This document shows positions 36,100-45,539 of a stretch of 64,000 nucleotides of DNA, one piece after another; within the stretch, counting starts at the first letter, position 1, and each line of letters begins with the position of its first letter. The notes under the pieces were generated by a model. That model made no database searches. It was not told the DNA's origin and saw only the letters and a program-made list of their open reading frames with translations. This DNA is from Duganella alba. GTDB taxonomy: Bacteria; Pseudomonadota; Gammaproteobacteria; Burkholderiales; Burkholderiaceae_D. The DNA is taken from assembly GCF_009674495.1 (NCBI RefSeq), contig NZ_WKJN01000007.1:1-64000 (forward strand), written 5' to 3'. The translations under genes were made by a program, and so were the position numbers.

Positions 36100-37556
36100 C
36101 CACTTCCGTTCCAGACATTGTTCGCGAAATCCAGGACCTCTATCGATCGGACTCTATGCCTTGGGTCATAGGGTACAGCGGCGGCAAGGATTCAACTGCA
36201 TCGCTCCAATTGATATGGAAGGCGATTGCCTCACTACGTGTCGAAGAACGAACCAAAAAGATCCATGTAATTAGCACTGATACATTAGTGGAGAATCCAG
36301 TGATCGCGGCTTGGGTCGCAACCTCGCTAGACTGCATCCGACAAGCGGCGCAGACGCAAGGATTGCCTATCGAGGCTCATAGATTGACCCCTAGCTTGGA
36401 AAATCGCTTTTGGGTCAGTTTGATAGGAAAGGGCTATCCGGCTCCGCGTAATCGCTTTCGTTGGTGCACGGACCGATTGAAAATCAGCGCCTCTACGCAA
36501 TTCATTCAAGACCTTGCGGAGACAAATGGCGAGGCAATTCTCGTCCTAGGCCAGCGTAGAGGTGAGAGTAACGCCCGCGACAAAGTTATGGATGAGTACA
36601 ACGGTAGCACTCGTGATCGCCTAAGTCGAAACAAAGACCCTCGCCTTTCGCGAGTTTGGGTCTATTTGCCAGTCGAGTCCTGGACGAGCGACGACGTCTG
36701 GAATTACATCATCACTGAAGACAACCCGTGGGGTATCGACAATCAAGAATTGTTCAATATCTATCGCGGCGCAACAGCTGACGCTGAATGTCCTATTGTT
36801 GTTGACACAACGACGCCAAGCTGCGGCGACAGTAGGTTTGGCTGTTACGTCTGCACGATGGTAACTCAGGATAAGTCCATGCAAGCGATGATACAGAACG
36901 ATGAACAAAAAGCATGGATGCAACCGATACTCTTGTTTCGTAACAAGCAACTCTCTACAGCTGATCGCGAAGTCCGAGATTTTCAACGAATGAATGGGCA
37001 GCTGAAAGTATTCAATGGATCTTTGGTCCACGGTCCATATTTGCAGGATAAGCGGAGGGAATTGCTTTTTGAGCTGTTGTCCACCCAACGAGTAGTTCAC
37101 GCAGCAGGTCAGCAAGTAGGATACCCGAACGTCGAACTAATTGGCATTGATGAGCTCGACGAAATTAGGCGCATCTGGGTTGAGGATAAAGGGGAAATTG
37201 AAGATCTAGTCCCTCAAATTTATGAAGAGGTGTACGGCGAACCATATCCAGGAAAAGAAATTGAGCCGACACCTCTTGATCGCATCGACTTGGCCTTACT
37301 GAGAGAGGTAGCAAAAGATGTCGATCCGGAGGCTGCCGACCAGCTTTATCGTTTGACTCGCTCTCTTTTGGCGAGACAGTTTCAATCGATTCAAACTCAA
37401 AAACGGTCCAAGCACCTCGACAAACTGGAGTCGATATTACAGTCTCAAGGTTTCCGAAATGAAGAAGAGGCGCTTGCCTTTGCTGTCGCCCTTGAAGAAA
37501 AAAACGAAGAAGAAGCTTCTGCTGATGATCTTGCAAACCCCACACCTTTGTACTAA
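36096..37556 (+). CDS. dndC: DndC, phosphorothioation sulfurtransferase of the PAPS reductase family
   Basis: A 486-residue protein with the PP-loop SGGKDS (28-33) near the N-terminus and a cysteine cluster typical of the iron-sulfur centre (ECPIVVDTTTPSCGDSRFGC then YVCTMV). The region RNRFRWCTDRLKI matches the PAPS-reductase-like substrate site. DndC activates the DNA backbone with ATP and delivers sulfur. The required cysteine desulfurase DndA is not encoded here, so a host IscS must supply sulfur, as occurs in many dnd clusters. It overlaps dndB by four bases. Its C-terminal tail is acidic and helical. Confidence 0.94.
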   Translation: MTTSVPDIVREIQDLYRSDSMPWVIGYSGGKDSTASLQLIWKAIASLRVEERTKKIHVISTDTLVENPVIAAWVATSLDCIRQAAQTQGLPIEAHRLTPSLENRFWVSLIGKGYPAPRNRFRWCTDRLKISASTQFIQDLAETNGEAILVLGQRRGESNARDKVMDEYNGSTRDRLSRNKDPRLSRVWVYLPVESWTSDDVWNYIITEDNPWGIDNQELFNIYRGATADAECPIVVDTTTPSCGDSRFGCYVCTMVTQDKSMQAMIQNDEQKAWMQPILLFRNKQLSTADREVRDFQRMNGQLKVFNGSLVHGPYLQDKRRELLFELLSTQRVVHAAGQQVGYPNVELIGIDELDEIRRIWVEDKGEIEDLVPQIYEEVYGEPYPGKEIEPTPLDRIDLALLREVAKDVDPEAADQLYRLTRSLLARQFQSIQTQKRSKHLDKLESILQSQGFRNEEEALAFAVALEEKNEEEASADDLANPTPLY

Positions 37557-37565
37557 AGCTTGACA

Positions 37566-39545
37566 ATGGCAAAAATTACCTTCGACGAGATCTCTATCGA
37601 GAATTTCGGTCCTTTTCGCGAGCGCCAATTAATTAACTTGGCTGTGTTGCCTGCACGTCCCGTCGTGTTGGTTAAGGCGCTTAACGGTAGCGGCAAAACA
37701 ACGCTCCTCACTGCGCTCCAAGTAGGCCTTTACGGCCACAAGGGCGCCAACCTAGCACGACGGTCTGAGTACGAGCATTTGATTTCAAGCCTCCAGCGAG
37801 GTGACGCACATGGCAACTCAGTTATCGAAGTAAAGCTATCAGTTGATATGGCTGGTGATCACCGTGCGGTAACGTTACGTCGGGAATGGACAAAACGCGG
37901 CACCGCCTTAGTCGAAAGTCTATCTATTCTATCGAATGGTCTCGACGATCCCGAGTTTGCTGATGGCTGGGACGAATTCATAAATACAATATTACCTGCG
38001 GAACTGGTACATCTCTTTCTGTTCGACGGGGAGAAGATCGAGGCGCTCGCAAATCCCGAACGTCTTCCTGACCTTCTGCGACGCGCCACTGAAGTGTTTC
38101 TAGGGCTAGGTGGCATTGACGCACTTGAGACCGATCTTCGCGCTGTTGAACGGCGAGCGAATACGCGAAAGAAAGAAGGCTCATCGGAACTTCTCAATTT
38201 GCGAGCAGAGGCCGAAAGGTATGAGCAGGAACGAGACGGTGTTCACGCGAAGATTATTGCTCTCACGCAGAAACAAGCTGAGTTAAACAATACAGTCGAT
38301 CGAGCGAAGATCGACTTAGAACGCTACCAATTGCGTGCAAGCAAAAGTGGATTGACAGCATTCGAGCAAGCGGCGAAGTTGAAAAGCGAAGCAGAGTCAG
38401 CTACTAAGCAATATAAAGACTCGCGCATGGCACTAACAGCGGCCATGAGCGATCCGTTCGCACCTATGGCTTGGCTAGGCGAAATATGGAAAGAGTATAA
38501 AATCCACTGGGACAAGGAACAGTTGTCGCGGAATGCAGAGCTTCTATCATCTGAATTTAAGAAGCGAGACCAACGTCTACTTAAATCTTTGAAATTACCA
38601 CCAAAGATTTATGACTTGTTGAAGCAAACTTTTAGGGATGACTTAGCAGATTTACGGCTGCCCACACGACGAGCAACTATCTTCGAAAATGGCGGGAATC
38701 CACACGACGTTGACGAACGAATAAACGACGCGCTCAGATTACTGTTACAACATGCGAAGGGCAGCGAGAAGGCTAGCAAGGTGGTTGCGAAGGCTGAGCA
38801 AGCTGTCGGGACAATTCCTGCAAAAGAGCAACTTGCGCAGGTCTTTGCGCTCTTACAGCAGCATTCGCAATCTTTAGCCAATGCTCAAAACCGATTGCAC
38901 GATTGCATGCATGAGCTTGCGGAGATGCGAACATATCTATTGCAAATTGAGTCACGTGTAAATACCGCCAAAGAAAAACTCCGTACAGAATTTAAAGATG
39001 AAGCGCAGGAGCTGCATGGCCTGCAAGCTGCGGGGCGCGCAAAACAAGTCTTGACTCAGTTTAGAGAGCGACTAATGTCAAGTAAAGCGCAATGGCTATC
39101 GGAAATGATCACTGCCGAGTTCCGTAAACTATTGCGGAAGAAACACATGATTTCCCGGGTTGTGATCGACCCTCAGACATATGCGGTTTCAATCGAGGGT
39201 TCTGGACAACATCTTCTACCGATGGAGCGTCTCTCTGCCGGTGAGCGACAAATCCTAGCTATTTCGGTGCTAAGCGCACTCATCCGAGAGCGAAAAGGTC
39301 GTTTCCCGGTCGTGGTAGACACTCCATTGGCTCGGTTGGATAACAAACACAGAAATTCACTAATCGACAATTTCTTTTCGAAAATCTCGCATCAGGTATT
39401 GATTTTATCGACGGACGAGGAGGTGCATGGCGACGTATACCAAGCACTTCGTCCTTTCATAGGTACACAACATCGACTCGAGTATAGCGAAGATGAACAC
39501 CGAACTACCGTAATAAACGAACAGGAACCAACACATGCCGATTGA
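37566..39545 (+). CDS. dndD: DndD, SMC/RecN-like ATPase of DNA phosphorothioation
   Basis: A 659-residue coiled-coil ATPase. Walker A LNGSGKTT is at 39-46, the DndD-specific motif FLFDGEKIEAL follows the first globular part, a long coiled coil runs about 190-510, and the ABC signature LSAGERQ and Walker B PVVVDTPLARLD are near the end. DndD is thought to nick or remodel DNA for sulfur insertion. The ATG at 37566 is preferred; an in-frame TTG at 37560 has no better signal. It starts nine bases after dndC and overlaps dndE by 11 bases. A second, diverged DndD-like protein is encoded at 43497-45539. Confidence 0.93.
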   Translation: MAKITFDEISIENFGPFRERQLINLAVLPARPVVLVKALNGSGKTTLLTALQVGLYGHKGANLARRSEYEHLISSLQRGDAHGNSVIEVKLSVDMAGDHRAVTLRREWTKRGTALVESLSILSNGLDDPEFADGWDEFINTILPAELVHLFLFDGEKIEALANPERLPDLLRRATEVFLGLGGIDALETDLRAVERRANTRKKEGSSELLNLRAEAERYEQERDGVHAKIIALTQKQAELNNTVDRAKIDLERYQLRASKSGLTAFEQAAKLKSEAESATKQYKDSRMALTAAMSDPFAPMAWLGEIWKEYKIHWDKEQLSRNAELLSSEFKKRDQRLLKSLKLPPKIYDLLKQTFRDDLADLRLPTRRATIFENGGNPHDVDERINDALRLLLQHAKGSEKASKVVAKAEQAVGTIPAKEQLAQVFALLQQHSQSLANAQNRLHDCMHELAEMRTYLLQIESRVNTAKEKLRTEFKDEAQELHGLQAAGRAKQVLTQFRERLMSSKAQWLSEMITAEFRKLLRKKHMISRVVIDPQTYAVSIEGSGQHLLPMERLSAGERQILAISVLSALIRERKGRFPVVVDTPLARLDNKHRNSLIDNFFSKISHQVLILSTDEEVHGDVYQALRPFIGTQHRLEYSEDEHRTTVINEQEPTHAD

Positions 39546-39921
39546 TCGAATCCGTTTAACTGCGAGTGCGAAAAATCAGCTCATTGCATTGAAGAGAAAA
39601 ACTAATATTGAGCATAATAATGCGCTTTGTCGTCATGCATTTTGCATCTCATTAGCAAATGAGTCCATCCCGCCGAAAGAATTTTTTAATTTCAATGGTG
39701 GGCTTGAGATTGATTGGCGTACTTTTAGTGGCGGACAAGAATCACTTTATCTAAATCTGCTTGCGCTGAGGATGCTTCGCGATGGAATTTCAATTGATGA
39801 GGCAACGTTGCGAGAGACCCTGGCTCTGCATTTACACAGGGGACTCTCCTATCTCGCTAGCCGCAAAGAGGATGATTTATTGATGGTCCTGACGCATGAA
39901 TTGATGTCTGCTGATACGTAG
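39535..39921 (+). CDS. dndE: DndE, phosphorothioation DNA-binding protein
   Basis: A 128-residue helical protein of the DndE family, with the conserved order RIRLTASAKNQLIALKR, ALCRHAFCISLANESIP, GGLEIDWRTFSGG and a final helix LALHLHRGLSYLAS. DndE binds nicked DNA and is essential for modification. It is the last gene of the plus-strand dnd operon and ends 70 bases from the convergent DUF4435 gene. The same core reappears as the N-terminal part of the FtsK-like protein at 42007-43500. Confidence 0.93.
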   Translation: MPIDRIRLTASAKNQLIALKRKTNIEHNNALCRHAFCISLANESIPPKEFFNFNGGLEIDWRTFSGGQESLYLNLLALRMLRDGISIDEATLRETLALHLHRGLSYLASRKEDDLLMVLTHELMSADT

Positions 39922-39990
39922 ACGTTGGTGTGCACCTGAAAAAGCGAGGGACTGTGTGCAGCCTCCTCACACACGCAGTACCAAGTTAAA

Positions 39991-40875
39991 CTAAGCAGCG
40001 AGCGCCGCTTCCGCGTCGTTAAGAATGGCGTCGAGCTCGAGCGGGCGTCGCCCCTCTCTTTTCATAAAAGTCGCGAGTGTCCAATGAGAGTCGGGTTGAA
40101 CTGCAAGAGAGTGACCAAGTCTACTGAGCAATCGTTTGGTGTCCACGTATCGTAGGAGAAAACGAAGCTGATCTGCTTCTGCGCCAGGAAGATCAGCTAG
40201 TACGCTAGCAATATGGGCCGACACTGCAGCTGCAGTTGCATGACCCGCTGCTCCAGTCCCTCCGATACCTGCCGCGCAGACCGCATTAAGTTTATCTATA
40301 CTCTGATCCCAAAAGGCTTTAACACTAGGTGCGGCGGTTCCTTCTTCATGTAACGCTGCAAAGTAATGAGTTGCTGACAGCATGAACTTACAACTATCAA
40401 TCGTTCGTTGAAGCGCTGCGTCACATTTATCCTGAGGAGCCGGCGGAGTTTTATAAGAAGCCCCCACCCAGTCACTTAAAAGATCGGGCTCAATCAAATA
40501 TGCCTCAACCTCCCATAAGGAAGCAGTATAGACGCCTGAACCATTCCACCCTTGGTTCAGGGCTGTAGAATTGGTATCAAACAGCAGAGCCCACTGTTTA
40601 TTTCGAAAAAGAGTGTCCCGATCAACAATACCAATTGCCGGCACACCATCCGCAATGCTGCTGGCCACAGCAGTGGCCACCGCCGTACAACCAGCTCCTG
40701 CGCCCAGTGTTTTAGCCTCAACAAAATCGAAAACATCGCGGCGTCCAATAAACCAATATCGCTCGAACAGCTCGACATCGGTATCGCCTTCCAAAATGAC
40801 ACGCACCAATCCAGCTTGATGCGCAGCGATCTGTTCTACAGAGTCGAAATCCTCAAACGTTGCGATATTAGTCAT
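39991..40875 (-). CDS. DUF4435 (Toprim-like) protein, AriB-like putative effector
   Basis: A 294-residue protein with a DUF4435/Toprim-like core: RVILEGDTDVELFERYWF provides the acidic residues E29, D31 and D33, and AIGIVDRDTLF provides the DxD pair D85/D87. DUF4435 proteins are effectors in the PARIS antiviral pair (AriB), where activation leads to RNA cleavage. Here it directly follows an ATPase with an AriA-like layout and overlaps it by eight bases, the PARIS order. It is the last gene of the five-gene minus-strand operon and converges on dndE. Effector activity is inference from family and context. Confidence 0.8.
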   Translation of the reverse strand: MTNIATFEDFDSVEQIAAHQAGLVRVILEGDTDVELFERYWFIGRRDVFDFVEAKTLGAGAGCTAVATAVASSIADGVPAIGIVDRDTLFRNKQWALLFDTNSTALNQGWNGSGVYTASLWEVEAYLIEPDLLSDWVGASYKTPPAPQDKCDAALQRTIDSCKFMLSATHYFAALHEEGTAAPSVKAFWDQSIDKLNAVCAAGIGGTGAAGHATAAAVSAHIASVLADLPGAEADQLRFLLRYVDTKRLLSRLGHSLAVQPDSHWTLATFMKREGRRPLELDAILNDAEAALAA

Positions 40876-42010
40876 GTTGAAGCTTGAATTTTGGTTTTAC
40901 CAAACAACCTCCCTTAACCAAGCCAGGCTCTTCTAGCTTTGGTGCCAATATCCGCATTGAGTCTGCTTGATGGGAAGTTAAAACGAAACTCATTCCCTCA
41001 TAATCACGGGCCCACTCCTTGATAATGTTTATGAGGCGACGCCGCATCACCAAATGCAAATGCTGCTCGGTTTCGTCCACTAGCACGACGGTTGATCCAG
41101 TCATATGGCTAGCTACACGCACAACGAATTGCACGAGTTGTCGTTCGCCGCTACTTAGCTGATCGAGTCGATGGGTCGCACCACCTTCAACCTCAACCGG
41201 CACAGTTAAACTGGGACGATCGACCGCTTTTAATTTCTTGGTTTTGCGAAAAATCAGCTCATTTACCAACTCCCGGCAAGAGACATCTCGCTTGTCGTCA
41301 AGCCATGTGAACCACACAAACAAATTATCAATAGACGATGCCCAAGTCGCACCATCGGCATCGAATCTTTGTGCAGGCCGATAACCAAGCCCATCAGGGC
41401 GTGTCACCGCGCGTGCCTGCTCCGGCGGGCGGCGAATTCCGCGATCAGAAGGGAAGTAGAGAACTGTCGGGAAACCGTTTCCTACATCGAACAGGCCCTG
41501 AGTTTGCTCTCCCATCCTTTCAATGATCGCTTCTGAAAACTCGATCGCTTCTGAATGTGACTCTGGCGAGCGCACAACTACCTGGTCGCTTGGACGGGGT
41601 TTATACATTAAAACTATTTGTGTATCCGCCCCCACATCTTGCAGCTCTTGATCGGTCCAGCTTCGAAGCAAACCTGGTGTCCCTGCCACAATCGACAATA
41701 GATACATGCGCGATCGTGCGCCATCGTCCAATGTAACCAAAGCGTCCAACTGCAATCCGGCATCTTGGGTGTCGATTGCATCGATACCAATCGCAGCATG
41801 CTCGCGGGCCTGAAGTAATCGCATTGCTCCAAATATGGCATCAAGAATAGTCGTCTTGCCTGCACCGTTTGGACCCATCACCAAATAAATATTGATCGGT
41901 TCGCCTTTAGGACTCAACAAGTTAAACTTTGTTATACCGCGAAGTGCCCCCATGTCGACGAGTGTCAATCCAGCTAGTCGAAATTGAGTTGGCCTTAGCT
42001 TTGCATTCAT
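40868..42010 (-). CDS. AAA/ABC-type ATPase, AriA-like
   Basis: A 380-residue ATPase of the AAA15/AAA21 (OLD-like ABC) class. Walker A GPNGAGKT is at 46-53, the signature LSSGERQLVQFVV and Walker B VVLVDETEQHLH come near the C-terminus, followed by SFVLTSHQADSMRIL. The length and layout match AriA of the PARIS system, which holds AriB until phage proteins trigger release. It lies between the FtsK-like gene, with which it overlaps by four bases, and the DUF4435 gene. A link to the phosphorothioation state is suggested only by the operon. Confidence 0.82.
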   Translation of the reverse strand: MNAKLRPTQFRLAGLTLVDMGALRGITKFNLLSPKGEPINIYLVMGPNGAGKTTILDAIFGAMRLLQAREHAAIGIDAIDTQDAGLQLDALVTLDDGARSRMYLLSIVAGTPGLLRSWTDQELQDVGADTQIVLMYKPRPSDQVVVRSPESHSEAIEFSEAIIERMGEQTQGLFDVGNGFPTVLYFPSDRGIRRPPEQARAVTRPDGLGYRPAQRFDADGATWASSIDNLFVWFTWLDDKRDVSCRELVNELIFRKTKKLKAVDRPSLTVPVEVEGGATHRLDQLSSGERQLVQFVVRVASHMTGSTVVLVDETEQHLHLVMRRRLINIIKEWARDYEGMSFVLTSHQADSMRILAPKLEEPGLVKGGCLVKPKFKLQHD

Positions 42011-43500
42011 CGCCTATTCACCTCTAGTACGGCAGCACGAATGTCTGCCAAATCTATTCGCGCACCATGAGCACGCATTGTTTCTCGTCCTGCCAGCTTA
42101 ACTAGCATGTCGCCGCGCATTAATAATTTCTCAGCTCCGCCTTCATCAAGGATGATTCTGGAGTCTGTTGCTTTTTGAACCGTTAATGCGATTCGACTAG
42201 GTATGTTTGCACGTAGTAAACCTGGGAACGTCGCAGCATCAGGTCGCTGCGTCGCAAGCAACAAATGGATGCCTGTAGCGCGTGCTTTCTGAGCTAAACG
42301 GATAAGAGGTTCCTCAGCCCCGCTCTTTCCCATCATAAAGTCGGCGAGCTCGTCAATCACGACTACCAAGCGTTCCAATTGTGCTCCGTTAGCTTGTGCC
42401 TCAGCCAAGTTACGCGCGTCATATTGCCGTAGGACTGCCTGTCGGTTCTCCATCTCCTTCACCACATCACGAAGTGCATTAACAGCTTCAGACATATCGG
42501 TAATTACCTGTTTGCCCCGTAGCAATGCATACTGCGAATACTCCGTAAGATCAACCCCCTTAGGATCAATCATCAACAGTTCAGGTGGGCGCTTCGCTAC
42601 TAGCAAGGACATCAGCAATGCGTTGAGGCACACACTCTTTCCACTTCCCGTTGCGCCAGCAATGAAGAGGTGAGGCGCTTCAACAAGATCAAAGATAAGT
42701 GGCCTGCCAAGAACGTCCACACCCGGACTGACTGGAAGGGACTCTGGCCTGTGCTCGAGGGCAGAACGCACATTCCGCCAACTTATGTCATGCCAACTAG
42801 CACCAGGGCGAGGTATGTCAACAATTACGCGCCTTTCGCCGTGTTCTCTTGCGAAAGCGATGCCTGCATTTCCCAACCCCATAGCAAAGGCCAAATCGTC
42901 AAGCCCTTTCCGAAGTCGCTCATAGTCCTCAACACTTCCAAGTTTCAAACTATATCGATTCAGGCGAGGCCCTTCCTGTTCAGGCGCAGCCGCTTCTGCC
43001 GAAACTCCAATTTGGTTTAACCCTTGCATCAACGCGTCAAAATCGAAGCTTGAAGAGACTATTTCGCCCGTCTGTGTGCCGACTTGAACATCACTATAGA
43101 GCTCATCCAAAAGATAATCGTGAAAAGTCCTACTCGGTTGCCAGGCAGCCTTCATTAGTTCGAGCCCTCGACGTGCATGGCGTTGAAGACAATCAAGATA
43201 AGCCTTGTCGTCACCAAACAGATCTTGCGCATGCCGAACCGACAGCAAAAGCCGCATTTCGTCGTCATAATCTTCACTCGGGTTCGGTTTGTCAAACCCC
43301 GTGATTTGTTCAAGCTCTAACTCGCTAACCCGAGTTGTCGGCACTCCATAGCTTGAATCCGGCAACGTATCCAGGCGCAAGGAATGAGCGAGCGCAAACC
43401 TAACAGTCAACCAAGCTGGAGCCCCCTTTTGGAATAGTCCGTGTTGTCGCACTCGCTCAAAGAAATCTCGCTCGTCAGAAGTAAAATAAAGGCTACTCAT
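42007..43500 (-). CDS. DndE-like domain fused to an FtsK/SpoIIIE motor
   Basis: A 497-residue protein. The C-terminal half is an FtsK motor with Walker A GATGSGKS (282-289), MIDPKGVDLTEYSQY, VVVIDELADFMM (Walker B) and LLLATQRPDAATFPGLLRAN. The N-terminal 120 residues resemble DndE: FALAHSLRLDTLP, ELELEQITGF and CLQRHARRGLELM line up in order with CISLANESIP, LEIDWRTFSG and ALHLHRGLSYLAS of the DndE encoded at 39535. A DNA-tracking motor guided by a DndE-type DNA-binding head is the likely sense. DndH is also a motor ATPase, but I see no DndF or DndG. It overlaps both neighbouring genes. Confidence 0.8.
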   Translation of the reverse strand: MSSLYFTSDERDFFERVRQHGLFQKGAPAWLTVRFALAHSLRLDTLPDSSYGVPTTRVSELELEQITGFDKPNPSEDYDDEMRLLLSVRHAQDLFGDDKAYLDCLQRHARRGLELMKAAWQPSRTFHDYLLDELYSDVQVGTQTGEIVSSSFDFDALMQGLNQIGVSAEAAAPEQEGPRLNRYSLKLGSVEDYERLRKGLDDLAFAMGLGNAGIAFAREHGERRVIVDIPRPGASWHDISWRNVRSALEHRPESLPVSPGVDVLGRPLIFDLVEAPHLFIAGATGSGKSVCLNALLMSLLVAKRPPELLMIDPKGVDLTEYSQYALLRGKQVITDMSEAVNALRDVVKEMENRQAVLRQYDARNLAEAQANGAQLERLVVVIDELADFMMGKSGAEEPLIRLAQKARATGIHLLLATQRPDAATFPGLLRANIPSRIALTVQKATDSRIILDEGGAEKLLMRGDMLVKLAGRETMRAHGARIDLADIRAAVLEVNRR

Positions 43501-45539
43501 GCAGGTTGTCCATGTATATTCAACGCGACAATGCGGGCTTCTTCTCCACCATTGTTCTGGATTTGGTAGCGCCGAGCAATTCTTCCTGCCAAGTTCAGGT
43601 CATCCTCAGTGCTGAACTCACTATTTGTTGGCAACAAAATCAGGGGATTTCCGGCTCGAGGGAAATACTCACTCATTAACAGAGCCCTCGTCTCGCGATC
43701 TATGCGGCCTAACGGAGTATCAATTATGACGGGAAGAGGACGGTTAGCTTCGTCCTTCAATGCCCACAGCATGGACATCGCAACCAGCTGCCTCATGCCT
43801 GCAGAAATACTCCGCCGGGCAACTTCCTTTTGACGCTCGTCAAAGAACGTCATATGAAATTGTTTATCCAAAGCCACCGATTTGATCAACTGGCTTGGAG
43901 CAAGCAGAGTCCCTACGCGCTCATTTAATCGGTCCTCAACAGACTGACGAATGCGCGCGCGCTTTTGCTCTCTAAAGTATTCCAGAGCTTGAGAAATTTT
44001 CCCACCAAATTGGTAGGCCTGATTTTGCCGAGTCACTTCTTCATATTGGATATGCAATCGACGAGTAGCTTCACGCGCCGCTGATAGTTCTTTTTGAGCC
44101 TGTTCCTCTTCATACTGATGCTTAGCGATCGTCTGAAAAATTAGCTGAATCTTTGCGTCAATCTCACCCATCTGTTCGGTGAGCTTATTAAATTCCTGCC
44201 TGGACTCATCGCTCGTTATCTCAGCCTCATCCATGTTCCGTTCAGCTTGCTGTTGCTCGTGCGTCATCTGGCGCATGGTCCTGAGACGATCAGCATGAGC
44301 AGATGCCACGCTTTCGCCACTATCAGTCCAGACTAAGAATCTTCGGTGGAGAGAGCGAACTTGCTTCGGACTTAAAGAGGCAAACATCGGGTTCTCATCT
44401 TTCTGCGAGACAACGCCGGCCACGTTGAGAGCCTCTTCGACATCGCGATGAAATTGTAGTTGCTGGTCGCTCGTTAACGAAACAGGCGGATTTTGATTTG
44501 CTAACCGGCGAAGCAATTCAATAGGCAACTCGTTGCGAAGACGTCGTGCAACATCAGGGGCTGTTCCAGCGCCCATATAGCCTTCAAGCGCACTAAATGC
44601 ATCCCGGACAAGTGCCATGTTCGTGAGCCAAGGCGCTTCGGGCGGCAAATCTGATGCAATTTCAACTGCTAATCTTTCCCGCTCACCAGTGAGCAATCGA
44701 ATGCGTGCGATCATCCTATTTCGCTCAGCTTCTGACATACCTGTGCGCAAACGGTTTCGCTCTTCATCGAGCTTAGAGTGCTGTCGACGCTCGTCCTGCA
44801 TCTCAACCTCTAACGCGACTCGAGCGCGTTCCGCAGCCTCAATTTTGGCCACCGCTTCGCGCTCCTTGTTCTCGTTTTGGGTGATTTGTAGAGACACACT
44901 TCCAGGAAGACCGGCACGATACCTCGCCTTGGTATACAGATCAATTTCCCGCAATATCGTCGCCACGAACGAAAGACCTAACAACCGCTCAATTTCCACC
45001 TGCTCTCGCCCAACTTCCGAATCCGCAAGCGATTGAATTTGTTCACCGTCAAAGAAAAAGAAGGGAACGACTTCCTGAGGCAAAAGTTGCAAAAGCAGCG
45101 CAGGCCCGTCTTCAGCAGCTCTACCGTCAACTGTGACGTTCAGTGTTTCGGTGTAACCTTGCACATTGTTTGCTCGCTCAAAAACCCGCTCGGCTCGAAG
45201 TTTTCGTCCATTCTCTGTCCATTCAAGCGCTACATGTGCAGGACTATCTTTAGGAGCGGCAGTGTTAAAGACCCCAGACCAACGGCCCGTAAGTCCAACG
45301 ACAAAGTGCTTAGGGCTTATAGGCGCTTTAGCAAACAGGACACGGCGTATGTTCTCGTTGTCCGCGCTTAGAAATAGCAACTTGATTGCATTAAGGAGGC
45401 TAGTCTTTCCTGCTCCATTACGACCAGAAACAATCACTACATTGCGTTCGTCAGTACATTCGCTAAGGTCGATGCGACTTCTGCCCCTATAGGCAAAAAT
45501 ATTCTCAACCTCTATGCTAGTGAATCTGGTTTCAACCAT
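43497..45539 (-). CDS. DndD-like SMC ATPase of the second operon
   Basis: A 680-residue SMC/Rad50-like ATPase. Walker A GRNGAGKT is at 39-46; the motif FFFFDGEQIQSLADSE mirrors FLFDGEKIEAL of true DndD. A coiled coil with a central globular hinge occupies the middle (about 200-560). The signature is SAGMRQ instead of SAGERQ, with Walker B VIIDTPLGRID. It is therefore a diverged DndD relative rather than the modification DndD encoded on the opposite strand. It overlaps the 70-aa gene by one base and the DndE-FtsK gene by four, which suggests a stable complex. Its place beside the DndE-like motor repeats the DndD-DndE pairing. Confidence 0.85.
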   Translation of the reverse strand: MVETRFTSIEVENIFAYRGRSRIDLSECTDERNVVIVSGRNGAGKTSLLNAIKLLFLSADNENIRRVLFAKAPISPKHFVVGLTGRWSGVFNTAAPKDSPAHVALEWTENGRKLRAERVFERANNVQGYTETLNVTVDGRAAEDGPALLLQLLPQEVVPFFFFDGEQIQSLADSEVGREQVEIERLLGLSFVATILREIDLYTKARYRAGLPGSVSLQITQNENKEREAVAKIEAAERARVALEVEMQDERRQHSKLDEERNRLRTGMSEAERNRMIARIRLLTGERERLAVEIASDLPPEAPWLTNMALVRDAFSALEGYMGAGTAPDVARRLRNELPIELLRRLANQNPPVSLTSDQQLQFHRDVEEALNVAGVVSQKDENPMFASLSPKQVRSLHRRFLVWTDSGESVASAHADRLRTMRQMTHEQQQAERNMDEAEITSDESRQEFNKLTEQMGEIDAKIQLIFQTIAKHQYEEEQAQKELSAAREATRRLHIQYEEVTRQNQAYQFGGKISQALEYFREQKRARIRQSVEDRLNERVGTLLAPSQLIKSVALDKQFHMTFFDERQKEVARRSISAGMRQLVAMSMLWALKDEANRPLPVIIDTPLGRIDRETRALLMSEYFPRAGNPLILLPTNSEFSTEDDLNLAGRIARRYQIQNNGGEEARIVALNIHGQPA

